Positions 17,487-25,464 of a stretch of 64,000 nucleotides of DNA are shown here, piece by piece (the first letter of the stretch is position 1; each line of letters opens with the position of its first letter). The notes under the pieces were generated by a model. That model saw only the letters and a program-made list of their open reading frames with translations, had not been told where the DNA came from and ran no database searches. The DNA comes from Chloroflexota bacterium (GTDB lineage Bacteria > Chloroflexota > Chloroflexia > Thermomicrobiales > UBA6265). The position numbers and the translations under genes are program-made. The stretch lies in NCBI GenBank assembly GCA_023423795.1, contig JAFAEX010000309.1, forward strand, positions 23,811 through 87,810, written 5' to 3'.

Positions 17487-18821
17487 CTACTCGTCGAACC
17501 GGCCGAGGATCAGGCAGGCATTCTGGCCGCCGAGCCCGAACGAGTGCTTGCTGACGACGGAAACTTCCGCCGTGCGCGGTTCGTCGTGGACGATGTCAAG
17601 CCCGACCGCCGGATCGGGCGTCCGGTAATTGCGCGTCGGCGGGATCGTCTGCGTTTCGATCGTCTTCACCGCGGCGACGGTCTCGATCGCGCCGGACGCG
17701 CCCATGCAGTGCCCGACCGCGCCCTTGATCGACGTCACGGGGATGGTTGCCGCGCGCTCGCCGAACACGAGCCGGATCGCGTTGGCCTCGGCGGCGTCGC
17801 CGGCCGGGGTCGAAGCGGCGTGCGCGTTGATGTGATCCACCGCGCCGGCTTCCAGCCCGGCGTCGGCCAGCGCGGCCCGGATCGCGCGGGCCGCGCCGGT
17901 GCCTTCGGGAATCGGCGCGATCGGGTGGTAAGCGTCGTTCGAGACACCGAACCCGAGGACTTCGGCGAGGATCGTCGCGCCCCGTGCCCGCGCATGCTCC
18001 AGAGATTCGAGGACGACCGCGGCCGCGCCTTCCCCGAGCACGAACCCGGCGCGGCTGGCGTCGAACGGACGGCTCGCCGCGCCAGGGTCGTCGTTGCTGT
18101 CGGTCGGCAATGCCCGCATCGCCGCGAATCCGGCGATGAACATCGGGTGCTGGGTCGATTCAACGGCGCCGGCGACCATCACCGGTGCCCGCCCTTCGCG
18201 CACCTCGCGGAACGCCTCGCCGATCGTCTGCGCGCCGGTGGCGCAGGCCGTTACCACGGTGACGCTCGGCCCGCCCATGCCCCAGCGCGCCTGGATGTTG
18301 TAGGCGGCGAGGTTGTGGGGGAACATCACGTGGAGGTGGGGCGCGATCCGGCCCTCACCTTTCTCCTTGAAGTTGTCCCAGGCGGCGAGGAAATCGTCGT
18401 GGGTGCCGCCGACGCAGGTGCCGATCACGGCGCCGGCATCAGACAGGTCCTCGGTCGGGTTCAGGTCGTCGTCGATCAACCCGGCCTGCAGCAGGGCGTC
18501 GGCGCTCGCCTCGATCACCATGTGGGTGAAGCGGGAGGCGTTGCGCGCGACCTTGCCGGTCAACACCCGCTTCGGGATGCGCGCCGAATCGACGTCGCCG
18601 CGGACGAGGCAGGCGTGGGCGTCTGCGTCGAGGTTATCGGCCCGCCGGATTCCCGTCTCGCCGGCGAGGATGCGTGACCACGTTTCATCGACCGTCGGGC
18701 CGAGCGACGTGATTGCGCCCATGCCGGTGACGACGACCCGGTGTCGCACCGCCGGTGGACGGAAGTTGGAGGAGGACGGATCGGCGGGGTTGGCGGGCAT
18801 TTGCGACATATCCCTTGGCAT
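17487..18821 (-). CDS. fabF: Beta-ketoacyl-ACP synthase II (FabF-like)
   Basis: Condensing enzyme of fatty acid elongation. 444 residues. Seen: RVVVTGMGAITSLG, active-site cysteine 193 in VVTACATGAQTIGEA, first histidine in HINAHAASTPAGD, second in IKGAVGHCMGASGAIET, and the C-terminal SKHSFGLGGQNACLIL. The N-terminus carries about 25 extra residues; ATG 18809 and ATG 18800 are alternative starts inside it, and the true start may be one of those. No acpP, fabD or fabG lies nearby, so this is a stand-alone copy and could serve a secondary pathway. Confidence 0.88.
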   Translation of the reverse strand: MPRDMSQMPANPADPSSSNFRPPAVRHRVVVTGMGAITSLGPTVDETWSRILAGETGIRRADNLDADAHACLVRGDVDSARIPKRVLTGKVARNASRFTHMVIEASADALLQAGLIDDDLNPTEDLSDAGAVIGTCVGGTHDDFLAAWDNFKEKGEGRIAPHLHVMFPHNLAAYNIQARWGMGGPSVTVVTACATGAQTIGEAFREVREGRAPVMVAGAVESTQHPMFIAGFAAMRALPTDSNDDPGAASRPFDASRAGFVLGEGAAAVVLESLEHARARGATILAEVLGFGVSNDAYHPIAPIPEGTGAARAIRAALADAGLEAGAVDHINAHAASTPAGDAAEANAIRLVFGERAATIPVTSIKGAVGHCMGASGAIETVAAVKTIETQTIPPTRNYRTPDPAVGLDIVHDEPRTAEVSVVSKHSFGLGGQNACLILGRFDE

Positions 18822-18845
18822 CGATCCTAAGTACGAAACCGCAAC

Positions 18846-18875
18846 GGCCCGCCGGATGGCAGGCTCCGGCGGGCC
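18846..18875 (-). terminator. Hairpin ending the sugar ABC/kinase operon
   Basis: GGCCCGCCGG (18846-18855) and CCGGCGGGCC (18866-18875) form a perfect 10-bp stem with a 10-base loop, 40 bases beyond the pfkB-family stop and before the fabF start. On the minus strand a short T-rich stretch follows. It separates the ABC operon from fabF. Confidence 0.55.
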
Positions 18876-18915
18876 AGTATAGCGGGGAAGGGGATCTCCC
18901 CCGGATAACGGCCGC

Positions 18916-19881
18916 TCAGTCGGACAACGGCAGCGGCGTTGCCTCGTTCATGAACCGGATCGTGTCGTCGAGATCGACGATGCCGGCATCCGAGCCGAGC
19001 CCGGTGATGACGAGCGCGCCGCACGCGCCGCCGAGCCGCCCGCACCGTTCGAGATCCCAGCCGGCGAGCAGGCCGACGATGAAGCCGGCGCAGTAGGAGT
19101 CGCCGCACCCGGTCGAATCGACCACCGTCGTCTCGTAGGCGGGCAGGCGGATCTCGTGGATCTCGCCGCCGTCGTTCAACCAGGCGATGGAGCTTCCCTC
19201 GGACCCCATCTTGAAGGCGGTGTGTTTCGCGCCGCGCTCCAGGAAAAAGCGGATCACCTCGCGCCGGTCGTCGAGCCCGCAGATCATCCGGGCTTCTTCC
19301 AGCCCGGGCATGAAGTAATCGACCCACGGCAGCGCCGGTTCGAGCATCTCCAGCAGGTCTGGCCGGTCGATGGCGATCATGTCCAGCGAGGTGGAGAGGC
19401 CGTGTTCCTTCGCGAACTGGAGCACGCGGGCGGTCGGCTCGCCGTCCATTTTCGGCATCAGGTAGGTGCCGCCGAAGTGGAGGTGCTTCGCCGCGGCCAG
19501 TTTGTCCCAGTCGATGTCGTCCAGCGTCAGTTCGGCGTTTGCGCCGAGCACGTGCAGGGCCGGACGCTCGCCGTTCGGCCGGATCGGCAGCATCGTCGCC
19601 GAGGTCTGCACGCCGTGCTTGCGGACTAGCCCGCTCGTGTCGATGCCGAAGCGGTTCATCGTATCGACGATGAAGTTGCCCGCCGCATCCTCGCCGATCG
19701 CGCCCATCGCCAGCACCGACGCGCCCAATTTGGCGAGATCGACGCTCGTGCCGGCCGCGGTGCCGGCGACGGTCAACCGGATCTCCTCGATCAGATCGAC
19801 GTCCTGGCGCGGCGGGATGCGGTTCACCGGGCGGCCGAGCACGTCGAGGATGTGGATGCCGAGGGAAACGACGTCGGGCAT
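18916..19881 (-). CDS. PfkB-family carbohydrate kinase
   Basis: Ribokinase-fold sugar or nucleoside kinase of 321 residues. Seen: N-terminal VSLGIHILDVLGRPVN, AGTAAGTSVDLAKLGASV with the substrate-binding glycines, GAIGEDAAGNFIVD, and the C-terminal PfkB signature 2 region DSTGCGDSYCAGFIVGLLAG. Here GCGD replaces the usual GAGD, with the catalytic aspartate kept. ATG 19881 has GGAG upstream at 7-base spacing. It is the last gene after the ABC transporter and a TIM-like isomerase, so the imported substrate or its keto form is the likely acceptor. The specific sugar is unknown. Confidence 0.82.
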   Translation of the reverse strand: MPDVVSLGIHILDVLGRPVNRIPPRQDVDLIEEIRLTVAGTAAGTSVDLAKLGASVLAMGAIGEDAAGNFIVDTMNRFGIDTSGLVRKHGVQTSATMLPIRPNGERPALHVLGANAELTLDDIDWDKLAAAKHLHFGGTYLMPKMDGEPTARVLQFAKEHGLSTSLDMIAIDRPDLLEMLEPALPWVDYFMPGLEEARMICGLDDRREVIRFFLERGAKHTAFKMGSEGSSIAWLNDGGEIHEIRLPAYETTVVDSTGCGDSYCAGFIVGLLAGWDLERCGRLGGACGALVITGLGSDAGIVDLDDTIRFMNEATPLPLSD

Positions 19882-19964
19882 GCCTTGCTCCGTGGCGGCC
19901 GGCTGCGGGCGCGGCCACATGCGCGGCCGGTTCGCCGCGGCGAATGAACGAGGGGAGGGGAGGA

Positions 19965-20750
19965 TCAGCCGCCGAACCGGGCGGCGACGGCGGCGTCGAG
20001 CGTGGCGCGGTAGCCCTCGACCGTCCAGGCGGCACGCCCGACGAAGAGACCGTCGATGCCCGGCACGCCAACGAAGGCGCCGGCGTTTTGCGGGTTCACG
20101 CTGCCGCCGTACAGGACCGGAACGTCCGCTGCGGCGTCCCCGAAAAGTGACCCGAGCGCGGAACGGATCACGCCCGCGATCGGCTCGACATCGTCAGGGC
20201 TGGCCGGGGCGCCGCCCGCGCCGATCGACCAAACCGGCTCGTAGGCGATGACCAACCGTGCGACGGATGGCTCCGGCAGCCCGTGCAGCCCGATCTTGAG
20301 CTGCCGGGCCACCGTTTCCGGCCCGACGCCGAACTCACGCTCCGCCGCGGTCTCGCCCACGCAGAGCAGGACGCGCAGTCCGGCGTCCATTGCGGCGAGC
20401 ACCTTCTTGTTCAGGTTCGTGTCGGTTTCGTGGAAGTGCTCCCGTCGCTCGGCGTGGCCGAGCAGGACGAGATCGACGCCGAGCGCCGTGAGCATCCTCG
20501 CCGAGATTTCGCCGGTGTATGCCCCGTCGGGCGCCCAGTGCATGTTCTGGGCGCCGATCCAGATGCCGGCGTCGTCCGCTGCCGCCAGCGTCGTTACGGC
20601 CGCCAGCGAGGTAAACGGCGGTATCATGAACCGCTGCACGCCGTCCGGCGGCGGCGGCGAGGCGGCGAGCGCCCGGTAGAAGGTCGCCGATTCCTCCGGC
20701 GTCTGGTTCATCTTGAAGTTGGTGCCGAACAGTAGCGGGCGGGGCGACAC
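19965..20750 (-). CDS. Triose-phosphate isomerase family protein, probable sugar-phosphate isomerase paralogue
   Basis: 261-residue TIM barrel that keeps the catalytic set: N11 and K13 in GTNFKMN, H99 in LLGHAERREHF, E171 in AYEPVWSIGAG. Several motifs differ from housekeeping TpiA: GTNFKMN for GNWKMN, GHAERRE for GHSERRE, and LFVGRAAW where TpiA has the GGASL phosphate loop. GAQNMHWAPDGAYTGEIS also recalls the tetrulose-phosphate isomerases (LerI/EryH type). Its place in a sugar ABC operon beside a PfkB kinase fits a catabolic isomerase for a keto-sugar phosphate better than glycolysis. It could still be the only TIM of the cell; the rest of the genome would decide. Confidence 0.75.
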   Translation of the reverse strand: MSPRPLLFGTNFKMNQTPEESATFYRALAASPPPPDGVQRFMIPPFTSLAAVTTLAAADDAGIWIGAQNMHWAPDGAYTGEISARMLTALGVDLVLLGHAERREHFHETDTNLNKKVLAAMDAGLRVLLCVGETAAEREFGVGPETVARQLKIGLHGLPEPSVARLVIAYEPVWSIGAGGAPASPDDVEPIAGVIRSALGSLFGDAAADVPVLYGGSVNPQNAGAFVGVPGIDGLFVGRAAWTVEGYRATLDAAVAARFGG

Positions 20751-20803
20751 GTCGGTCCTGTCCTCCGGGAGAATTCGCGGCGGTTACCGGCCCATTGTCG
20801 CCC

Positions 20804-21937
20804 TTACGCGGCGGCGCCGGCCAACGCGACGCGCGCGGCCGGGAACGCCGCCGCCAGACGCTCGCCTCCGGCGGAGAAGACGGCGACCCGGTCGAGCGGC
20901 AACCGGACCCGCACGTCGCCGCGGTCGGGCAAGGCGCCGCCGGCGTCGTGCGCCACCTTGGCCCGGAACGGCTCGTCGGAACCAGGCAGCGCCAGCGTCA
21001 GCAGGTACTGGCCGCCGATCTGGATCGATTTGCGCAGCAGCGTCGCCGGGATCGACCCCGGTTCGGCATCCACCGACACGAGGATCTGCTCCGGCCGGAT
21101 GCCGATCGTCACCGGCCCTGCCGACAGTCCGTACCCTTCGATCGCGGTGGGCGCGGGCAGCATTGGCGAGACGAGGGTGAGGAATCCGCCCGCGCCGTGC
21201 AACTCGGCGTCGAAGAAGGCCATCCCCGGGTTGCCGAGGAACCAGCCGGCGAACTGGTCGGCCGGGTTGTTGTACAGCGTCCGCGGCGCGTCGCACTGCA
21301 CGATGCGGCCGTCGCGCATCAGCGCGATCTGGTCGGCCAGCGTCATCGCCTCGGTCTGGTCGTGGGTGACGTAGACGATGGTCTGGCTGAGCCGGCGGGT
21401 GAGTTCCTTGAACGCCCGTTTCAATTGCAGTTTGGCGGTGGCGTCCACGTTCGTGATCGGCTCGTCGAACAGGATGATGCGCGGCTGGCGGGCCACTTCG
21501 CGGGCGACCGAGACCTTTTGCCGCGTCCCGTTGTCGAGGCGGGAAACGTCCTTGTTGGCGGCCTCCTGCAACCCGAGCAACTCGATGACTTCGTTCACGC
21601 GCCGCTTCCGCTCGAAGGCCGACAGCCGTTCGGATTTCAGCGGCAACTCGATGTTCTGGGCAACCGTGATGCCCTTGTAGACCACCGGGTACTGGAACAC
21701 CATCCCGATCTCGCGCTTGCTCGGCGCGAGGTCGGTGACGCGGCGCTCGCCGAAATAGACATCGCCGGCGGTCGGCTTCTCCAGCCCGGCGATGATCCGC
21801 ATCAGCGTGGTCTTGCCGCAGCCGGACGGCCCGAGCAGGCAGGTGACCGAGGATTCCGGGAACGCGAACGTCACGTCATCGACGGCGTGCAGCGAGCCGA
21901 AGGTCTTGCGCAGGTTCTCGACGCGGATGTCGGCCAT
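20804..21937 (-). CDS. ABC importer ATPase A (intact catalytic residues, degenerate signature)
   Basis: 377-residue nucleotide-binding protein of the MalK/UgpC/GlpT type with a C-terminal OB-fold regulatory region. Walker A GPSGCGKTT (36-44), Q-loop FQYP, Walker B ILFDEP with catalytic E159, D-loop NVDA and H-loop H192 in YVTHDQTEAM are all intact. The ABC signature is LDNGT (134-138) instead of LSGGQ. Its ATG overlaps the stop of ATPase B (ATGA). The two ATPases probably form a heterodimer in which this subunit supplies the working ATP site and its own signature serves the other, degenerate site. Confidence 0.88.
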   Translation of the reverse strand: MADIRVENLRKTFGSLHAVDDVTFAFPESSVTCLLGPSGCGKTTLMRIIAGLEKPTAGDVYFGERRVTDLAPSKREIGMVFQYPVVYKGITVAQNIELPLKSERLSAFERKRRVNEVIELLGLQEAANKDVSRLDNGTRQKVSVAREVARQPRIILFDEPITNVDATAKLQLKRAFKELTRRLSQTIVYVTHDQTEAMTLADQIALMRDGRIVQCDAPRTLYNNPADQFAGWFLGNPGMAFFDAELHGAGGFLTLVSPMLPAPTAIEGYGLSAGPVTIGIRPEQILVSVDAEPGSIPATLLRKSIQIGGQYLLTLALPGSDEPFRAKVAHDAGGALPDRGDVRVRLPLDRVAVFSAGGERLAAAFPAARVALAGAAA

Positions 21938-23070
21938 CAGGCGTTCTCCGTGGCGCGGCCGCCGCCGATGCGTTCGCCGGTGCCCGGGTGGAAGAGGGCG
22001 AGGTCGGCCGGGTCGATCGTCACCTGCGCCGCGCCGAGGTCACCCGGCGGCAGTTCGTGGCGATCCACCGCGGTCAGCGTCAGCCCGTTCGCTTCGCAGT
22101 AGACGATCTCTTCGCCGCCGAGGTCCTCGCGCAGCACGATCGCCGCCGGCAGCGAAACGCCGCCGCCGTGCGGAGCATGACCGTTGCCGTCCGGCCCGAT
22201 TGACACCCGCAGGTGCTCCGGCCGGATGCCGACCCGGACCGGGCCATCGGCGGCATGGGTGGCCGCGACCGGCACGTCGAACAACTCGGTCACGCAGTGG
22301 GTCTCGCCGTCGCGCCGCTCCAGCCGGCCGGAGAGGAAGTTGGCGGGCGGGAACCCGACCAGCGCCATCGTCCGCGCCCGGGTGGGACGGTCGTAGAGTT
22401 CGGACGGCGAGCCGGATTCGACGATCGCGCCGCCGTCGAGCACCGCCATCGCGTCGCCGAGGGTCATCCCCTCGACGATGTCCGAGGTCGTGTAGATGAA
22501 AGTCGCCCGCGTCTCCGCCTGCAATTGCCGCAGGTCGTCCACCAGTTGCTCGCGCAGCTTGAAGTCCAACCCGGCCAGCGGGTCGTCGAGGACGAAGACG
22601 TCGGTCTGCTTGGCGATGCCGCGGGCGATGGCGACGCGCTGCTTCTGGCCGCCGGAAAGCTGGTCCGGCCGCTTCGGCAGGTGCTCGGTGATGTGCAGCA
22701 TCTCTGCCGCCGTGCGCACGATCGGCTCGGCGTCGGCGCCGCGCACGCCCATCAGGGTGAGCGGGTAGGCGATGTTGTCGTGCACGCTCAGGTGCGGATA
22801 GAGCGCGAACGACTGCGGCACGTAGCCGATGTTGCGGTCGGCCGCCGGGACGCGCGTCACGTCCCGCCCGCGCAGCACGACCGAACCGGCGTCGGGTTTC
22901 TCCAGCCCCATCAGGATGCGCATCAGCACCGACTTGCCGGCGGCGGGCAGGCCGTAGATCACGGTGAACTCGCCCGGCGCGATGCGCAGGTTCACGCCGC
23001 GCAGGACCGGCGTCCGGCCGTAGGACTTGGCGATGCCGGAAAAGGCGAGGATCGGTTCGCGAGCGGTCAC
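21937..23070 (-). CDS. ABC importer ATPase B (normal signature, degenerate catalytic residues)
   Basis: 377-residue partner of ATPase A. The signature LSGGQKQR (138-145) is canonical, but Walker A reads GLPAAGKS (40-47), Walker B ends VLDDPLAGLD so the catalytic glutamate is D163, and the H-loop reads YTTSDIVEGM with S196 in place of histidine. These are the residues that normally drive hydrolysis. A C-terminal MalK-like OB domain with GIRPEHLRV is present. GTG start two bases after the small membrane gene ends. Neighbouring genes are two MalFG-type permeases and a large binding protein, so this is one import system with two unequal ATPases, as in glycerol GlpST-type transporters. Confidence 0.88.
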   Translation of the reverse strand: MTAREPILAFSGIAKSYGRTPVLRGVNLRIAPGEFTVIYGLPAAGKSVLMRILMGLEKPDAGSVVLRGRDVTRVPAADRNIGYVPQSFALYPHLSVHDNIAYPLTLMGVRGADAEPIVRTAAEMLHITEHLPKRPDQLSGGQKQRVAIARGIAKQTDVFVLDDPLAGLDFKLREQLVDDLRQLQAETRATFIYTTSDIVEGMTLGDAMAVLDGGAIVESGSPSELYDRPTRARTMALVGFPPANFLSGRLERRDGETHCVTELFDVPVAATHAADGPVRVGIRPEHLRVSIGPDGNGHAPHGGGVSLPAAIVLREDLGGEEIVYCEANGLTLTAVDRHELPPGDLGAAQVTIDPADLALFHPGTGERIGGGRATENA

Positions 23071-23072
23071 GG

Positions 23073-23474
23073 TCAGCGTCCCTGCCGGCCCAGGCCGATG
23101 AGGCTGGGCGCGAGCCAGATCGAAAAAGCGAACAGCGCGGCCACGAGACCCCAGGTCAGTGCCAGCAGCAGCAGCGATGTCTTCGCGTTCGACTTCGGCG
23201 GGATGTTGCCGAACGCGATCTGGAGGAACGCGGCGACGACCACCAGCGGCAGGCCGATCTGGAAGAGCACCTTGTTCGCCTGCTGGGCGATCAGGACGAG
23301 GCCGAGCACGAGAACAAGAATGACGATGCCCTGGACGCGCGCCGCGAACGGCATCGCCGGCGGCGATCCCGTCGCCGGGCCGTGCTCCGGGACCAGCGTC
23401 CCGCCGACGTCGAGCATCCGCCCGTCGTCGGTCGCGACCTCGAGGATGGGATCGACGGTATCGACGTTCCTCAC
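23073..23474 (-). CDS. Small three-helix membrane protein in the ABC operon
   Basis: 133 residues. A polar N-terminal 50 residues (begins MRNVDTVDPILEVATDDGR with GTG as start) is followed by three membrane segments: VQGIVILVLVLGLVLIAQQ, IGLPLVVVAAFLQIAF and LLLLALTWGLVAALFAFSIW. GTG 23474 has GAGG 7 bases upstream and lies just past the permease stop; the same frame runs further back into the permease gene but is not coding there. Location between permease and ATPase genes recalls the extra small membrane subunit (GlpU) of glycerol ABC operons, but no sequence match is claimed. Function unknown. Confidence 0.65.
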   Translation of the reverse strand: MRNVDTVDPILEVATDDGRMLDVGGTLVPEHGPATGSPPAMPFAARVQGIVILVLVLGLVLIAQQANKVLFQIGLPLVVVAAFLQIAFGNIPPKSNAKTSLLLLALTWGLVAALFAFSIWLAPSLIGLGRQGR

Positions 23475-23476
23475 CG

Positions 23477-24394
23477 CTACACCTCGCCGCGGACGGTGCC
23501 GAAGGTCATGCCGACCAGCAGGTACTTCTGGAAGGCGTAGATCATCAGGATCGGCGGCAGCACGTAGATGAGCGACAGCGACGCGATGAAGCTCCAGTCG
23601 GTCGCACCGCCCTGCTTGACGCCGGTCGCGAAGATGTAGGGGATCATCGTCGTCGTCTGGCCGCCGAGGATGTAATTGAAGATGAACTCGTTCCAGACGA
23701 AGATCAGGTTGAAGATCGCGGCGGCGACCAGCCCCGGCTTTACCTGCGGGAGCACCACGCCGAAGATGACGTGCATTCGCGACCCGCCGTTGACCAGCGC
23801 CGTCTCGTCGTAGCGCAGCGACACCCCGTCGAGGAACCCCTTCAGGATCCAGAGCGAGAAAGGGATGCAGAACATCACGTAGAACAGCAGCATGCCGTGG
23901 AAGGTGCCGGTCCAGCCCAGCGCGCCGTACATCATGAACAGCGGCACCAGCACCGCCGGCGCCGGCACCATGCGGACCGACAACAGCAGGAACATCAGGA
24001 AGTTCGTGCCCGTTGGCTTGAAGCGCGAGAACGAGTAGGCGGCGAGGAACGCCACGAGGATCGCGATCACCACCGAGCCGATGGACATGATGAAGCTCAT
24101 CGAGAGCCGCAGCCAGAAGTTCGGCGCGTCGAACACCCGCCCGATGTTGTCGAACGTCGGCGTGAAGAAGAACCGGAACTGCGGCGACACCAGGTCGCCG
24201 GTCGATTTGAACGCCGCCAGAAAGATCCAGAGCACCGGCGCGAAGAACAGCAGCGCCACCGCCCAAAGGACGATGTGGTACAGCGTCCGCCGCCAGTTCC
24301 ATCGCGCCCGCGGCGCAGTGGCGACGCTCGCGGCCGTTTCCTGCGTGGCACGGCCGGTCATCGTGGCCGGGGCCGGGATCGAGGATGCGCTCAT
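23477..24394 (-). CDS. Sugar ABC transporter permease (MalG type)
   Basis: 305-residue inner-membrane permease with six segments after a 35-residue polar N-terminus. The EAA loop that docks the ATPase reads DETALVNGGSRMHVIFGVVL with the conserved glycine. Other family marks are SMSFIMSIGSVVIAILVAFL and the terminal FQKYLLVGMTFGTVRGEV. Its ATG overlaps the stop of the first permease (ATGA). It forms the transport channel with that protein. Confidence 0.9.
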   Translation of the reverse strand: MSASSIPAPATMTGRATQETAASVATAPRARWNWRRTLYHIVLWAVALLFFAPVLWIFLAAFKSTGDLVSPQFRFFFTPTFDNIGRVFDAPNFWLRLSMSFIMSIGSVVIAILVAFLAAYSFSRFKPTGTNFLMFLLLSVRMVPAPAVLVPLFMMYGALGWTGTFHGMLLFYVMFCIPFSLWILKGFLDGVSLRYDETALVNGGSRMHVIFGVVLPQVKPGLVAAAIFNLIFVWNEFIFNYILGGQTTTMIPYIFATGVKQGGATDWSFIASLSLIYVLPPILMIYAFQKYLLVGMTFGTVRGEV

Positions 24395-25362
24395 TGCAGG
24401 GCCGCCTTCAGCTCGCGGTAGTTCAGGACGTAGAGGTAGACCGACGTGAAGGCGATGGCGATCAGCAGCGTGATCACCGCGATCGCCGAAGCGTCGCCCA
24501 TCTGGAACGCGTCAAAGCCGGTCCGGTATAGCTTGATGCCGAGGAGTTCGGTGATCGTGCCGGGTCCGCCCGCCGTCATCAGGAAGGGCAGGTCGGTCGT
24601 CTTGAACGCATCGATCGTGCGCAGCAGGATGCCCAGCATCAGGATGAATTTGCCGTGGGGGAGGACCACGTGCCAGAGGCGCTTGAGCCACGGCAGGCGG
24701 TCGATTTCGGCGGCCTCCAGTTCGGCTTTGGGAACCGAGCCGAGGGCGGCCAGCGTCATCAGGATCATGAACGGGGTCCACATCCAGACATCTACGGCAA
24801 CGGTGGCCCCGAACGCGAGGTTCTTGTCCCCGAGAAAATCGAACCGGCGTCCGATGACGGCATCGGTGAAGTGGTTGAGGACGCCGAAGGTCGGTTCGTA
24901 GATCAGCCGGTAGAACGTGCCGACCGCGACCGGCGGCAGGACCATCGGGGTGAAAAGCAGCGTCAGCGCCACCCGGCGGCCGGGCATCGAGGCGCTGCCC
25001 CAGAACAGCAGGCCGAGCAGGACGCCCAGCAGCGTGGCCAGCCCGACCGAGCACACCATGAAGGTGAGCGTCCGGCTGAGCAGGCCCCAGAACGAGGCCG
25101 AGTTCCAGAGGTCGATGAAGTTTTCGAACCCGACGAACCCCGGCGGCCGGGCCGCCGTCATCTTCCACTGGTAGAACGAAACGCCGAGCAGCCAGAGCAG
25201 CGGCACCACGTTCCAGACCAGGAAGAAGATCAGGATCGGCGTCAGGAGCAGCGTCGGGAACGCGCGGCTACCCTCGATCGCGCGCAAGCCGGCGAACCGC
25301 CCGTGCGGCGGCGCCGCGCCCTGCGGGATCGAGGCTTCGAGTTGCGTGCCGAGTTGGGCCAT
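24391..25362 (-). CDS. Sugar ABC transporter permease (MalF/UgpA type)
   Basis: 323-residue permease with six membrane segments. EAA loop ELEAAEIDRLPWLKRLWHVV followed by LPHGK. ATG 25362 is preceded by TGGAG at 6-base spacing. Terminal LNYRELKAALQ. It pairs with the MalG-type permease downstream and is separated from the binding-protein gene by 102 bases that hold a strong hairpin. Confidence 0.9.
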   Translation of the reverse strand: MAQLGTQLEASIPQGAAPPHGRFAGLRAIEGSRAFPTLLLTPILIFFLVWNVVPLLWLLGVSFYQWKMTAARPPGFVGFENFIDLWNSASFWGLLSRTLTFMVCSVGLATLLGVLLGLLFWGSASMPGRRVALTLLFTPMVLPPVAVGTFYRLIYEPTFGVLNHFTDAVIGRRFDFLGDKNLAFGATVAVDVWMWTPFMILMTLAALGSVPKAELEAAEIDRLPWLKRLWHVVLPHGKFILMLGILLRTIDAFKTTDLPFLMTAGGPGTITELLGIKLYRTGFDAFQMGDASAIAVITLLIAIAFTSVYLYVLNYRELKAALQ

Positions 25363-25400
25363 GGCTGCTCCAGGAACGACTGGGGACCCGAGGATTGGGC

Positions 25401-25449
25401 GAAGTGGCGCCGGGAACGGCCGCGACGGACCGTCCACCGGCGCCACTTC
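25401..25449 (-). promoter_or_regulatory. Intercistronic hairpin between binding-protein and permease genes
   Basis: GAAGTGGCGCCGG (25401-25413) and CCGGCGCCACTTC (25437-25449) are perfect 13-base reverse complements around a 23-base loop, 15 bases after the binding-protein stop. In many ABC operons such a stem protects the upstream mRNA or partly terminates transcription so that binding protein exceeds membrane subunits. No T-run follows. Confidence 0.65.
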
Positions 25450-25464
25450 AGGCGCCCGGTTGCG

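Noticed and set aside
19965..20750. Calling this gene plain glycolytic tpiA
   Set aside because: Catalytic residues fit, but several family motifs and the operon context point to a paralogue; left as family-level call.
23477..24302. Extending the small ABC-operon membrane protein upstream to 409 residues
   Set aside because: The extension overlaps the MalG-type permease in another frame and is Arg/His-rich; the GTG at 23474 has its own ribosome site.
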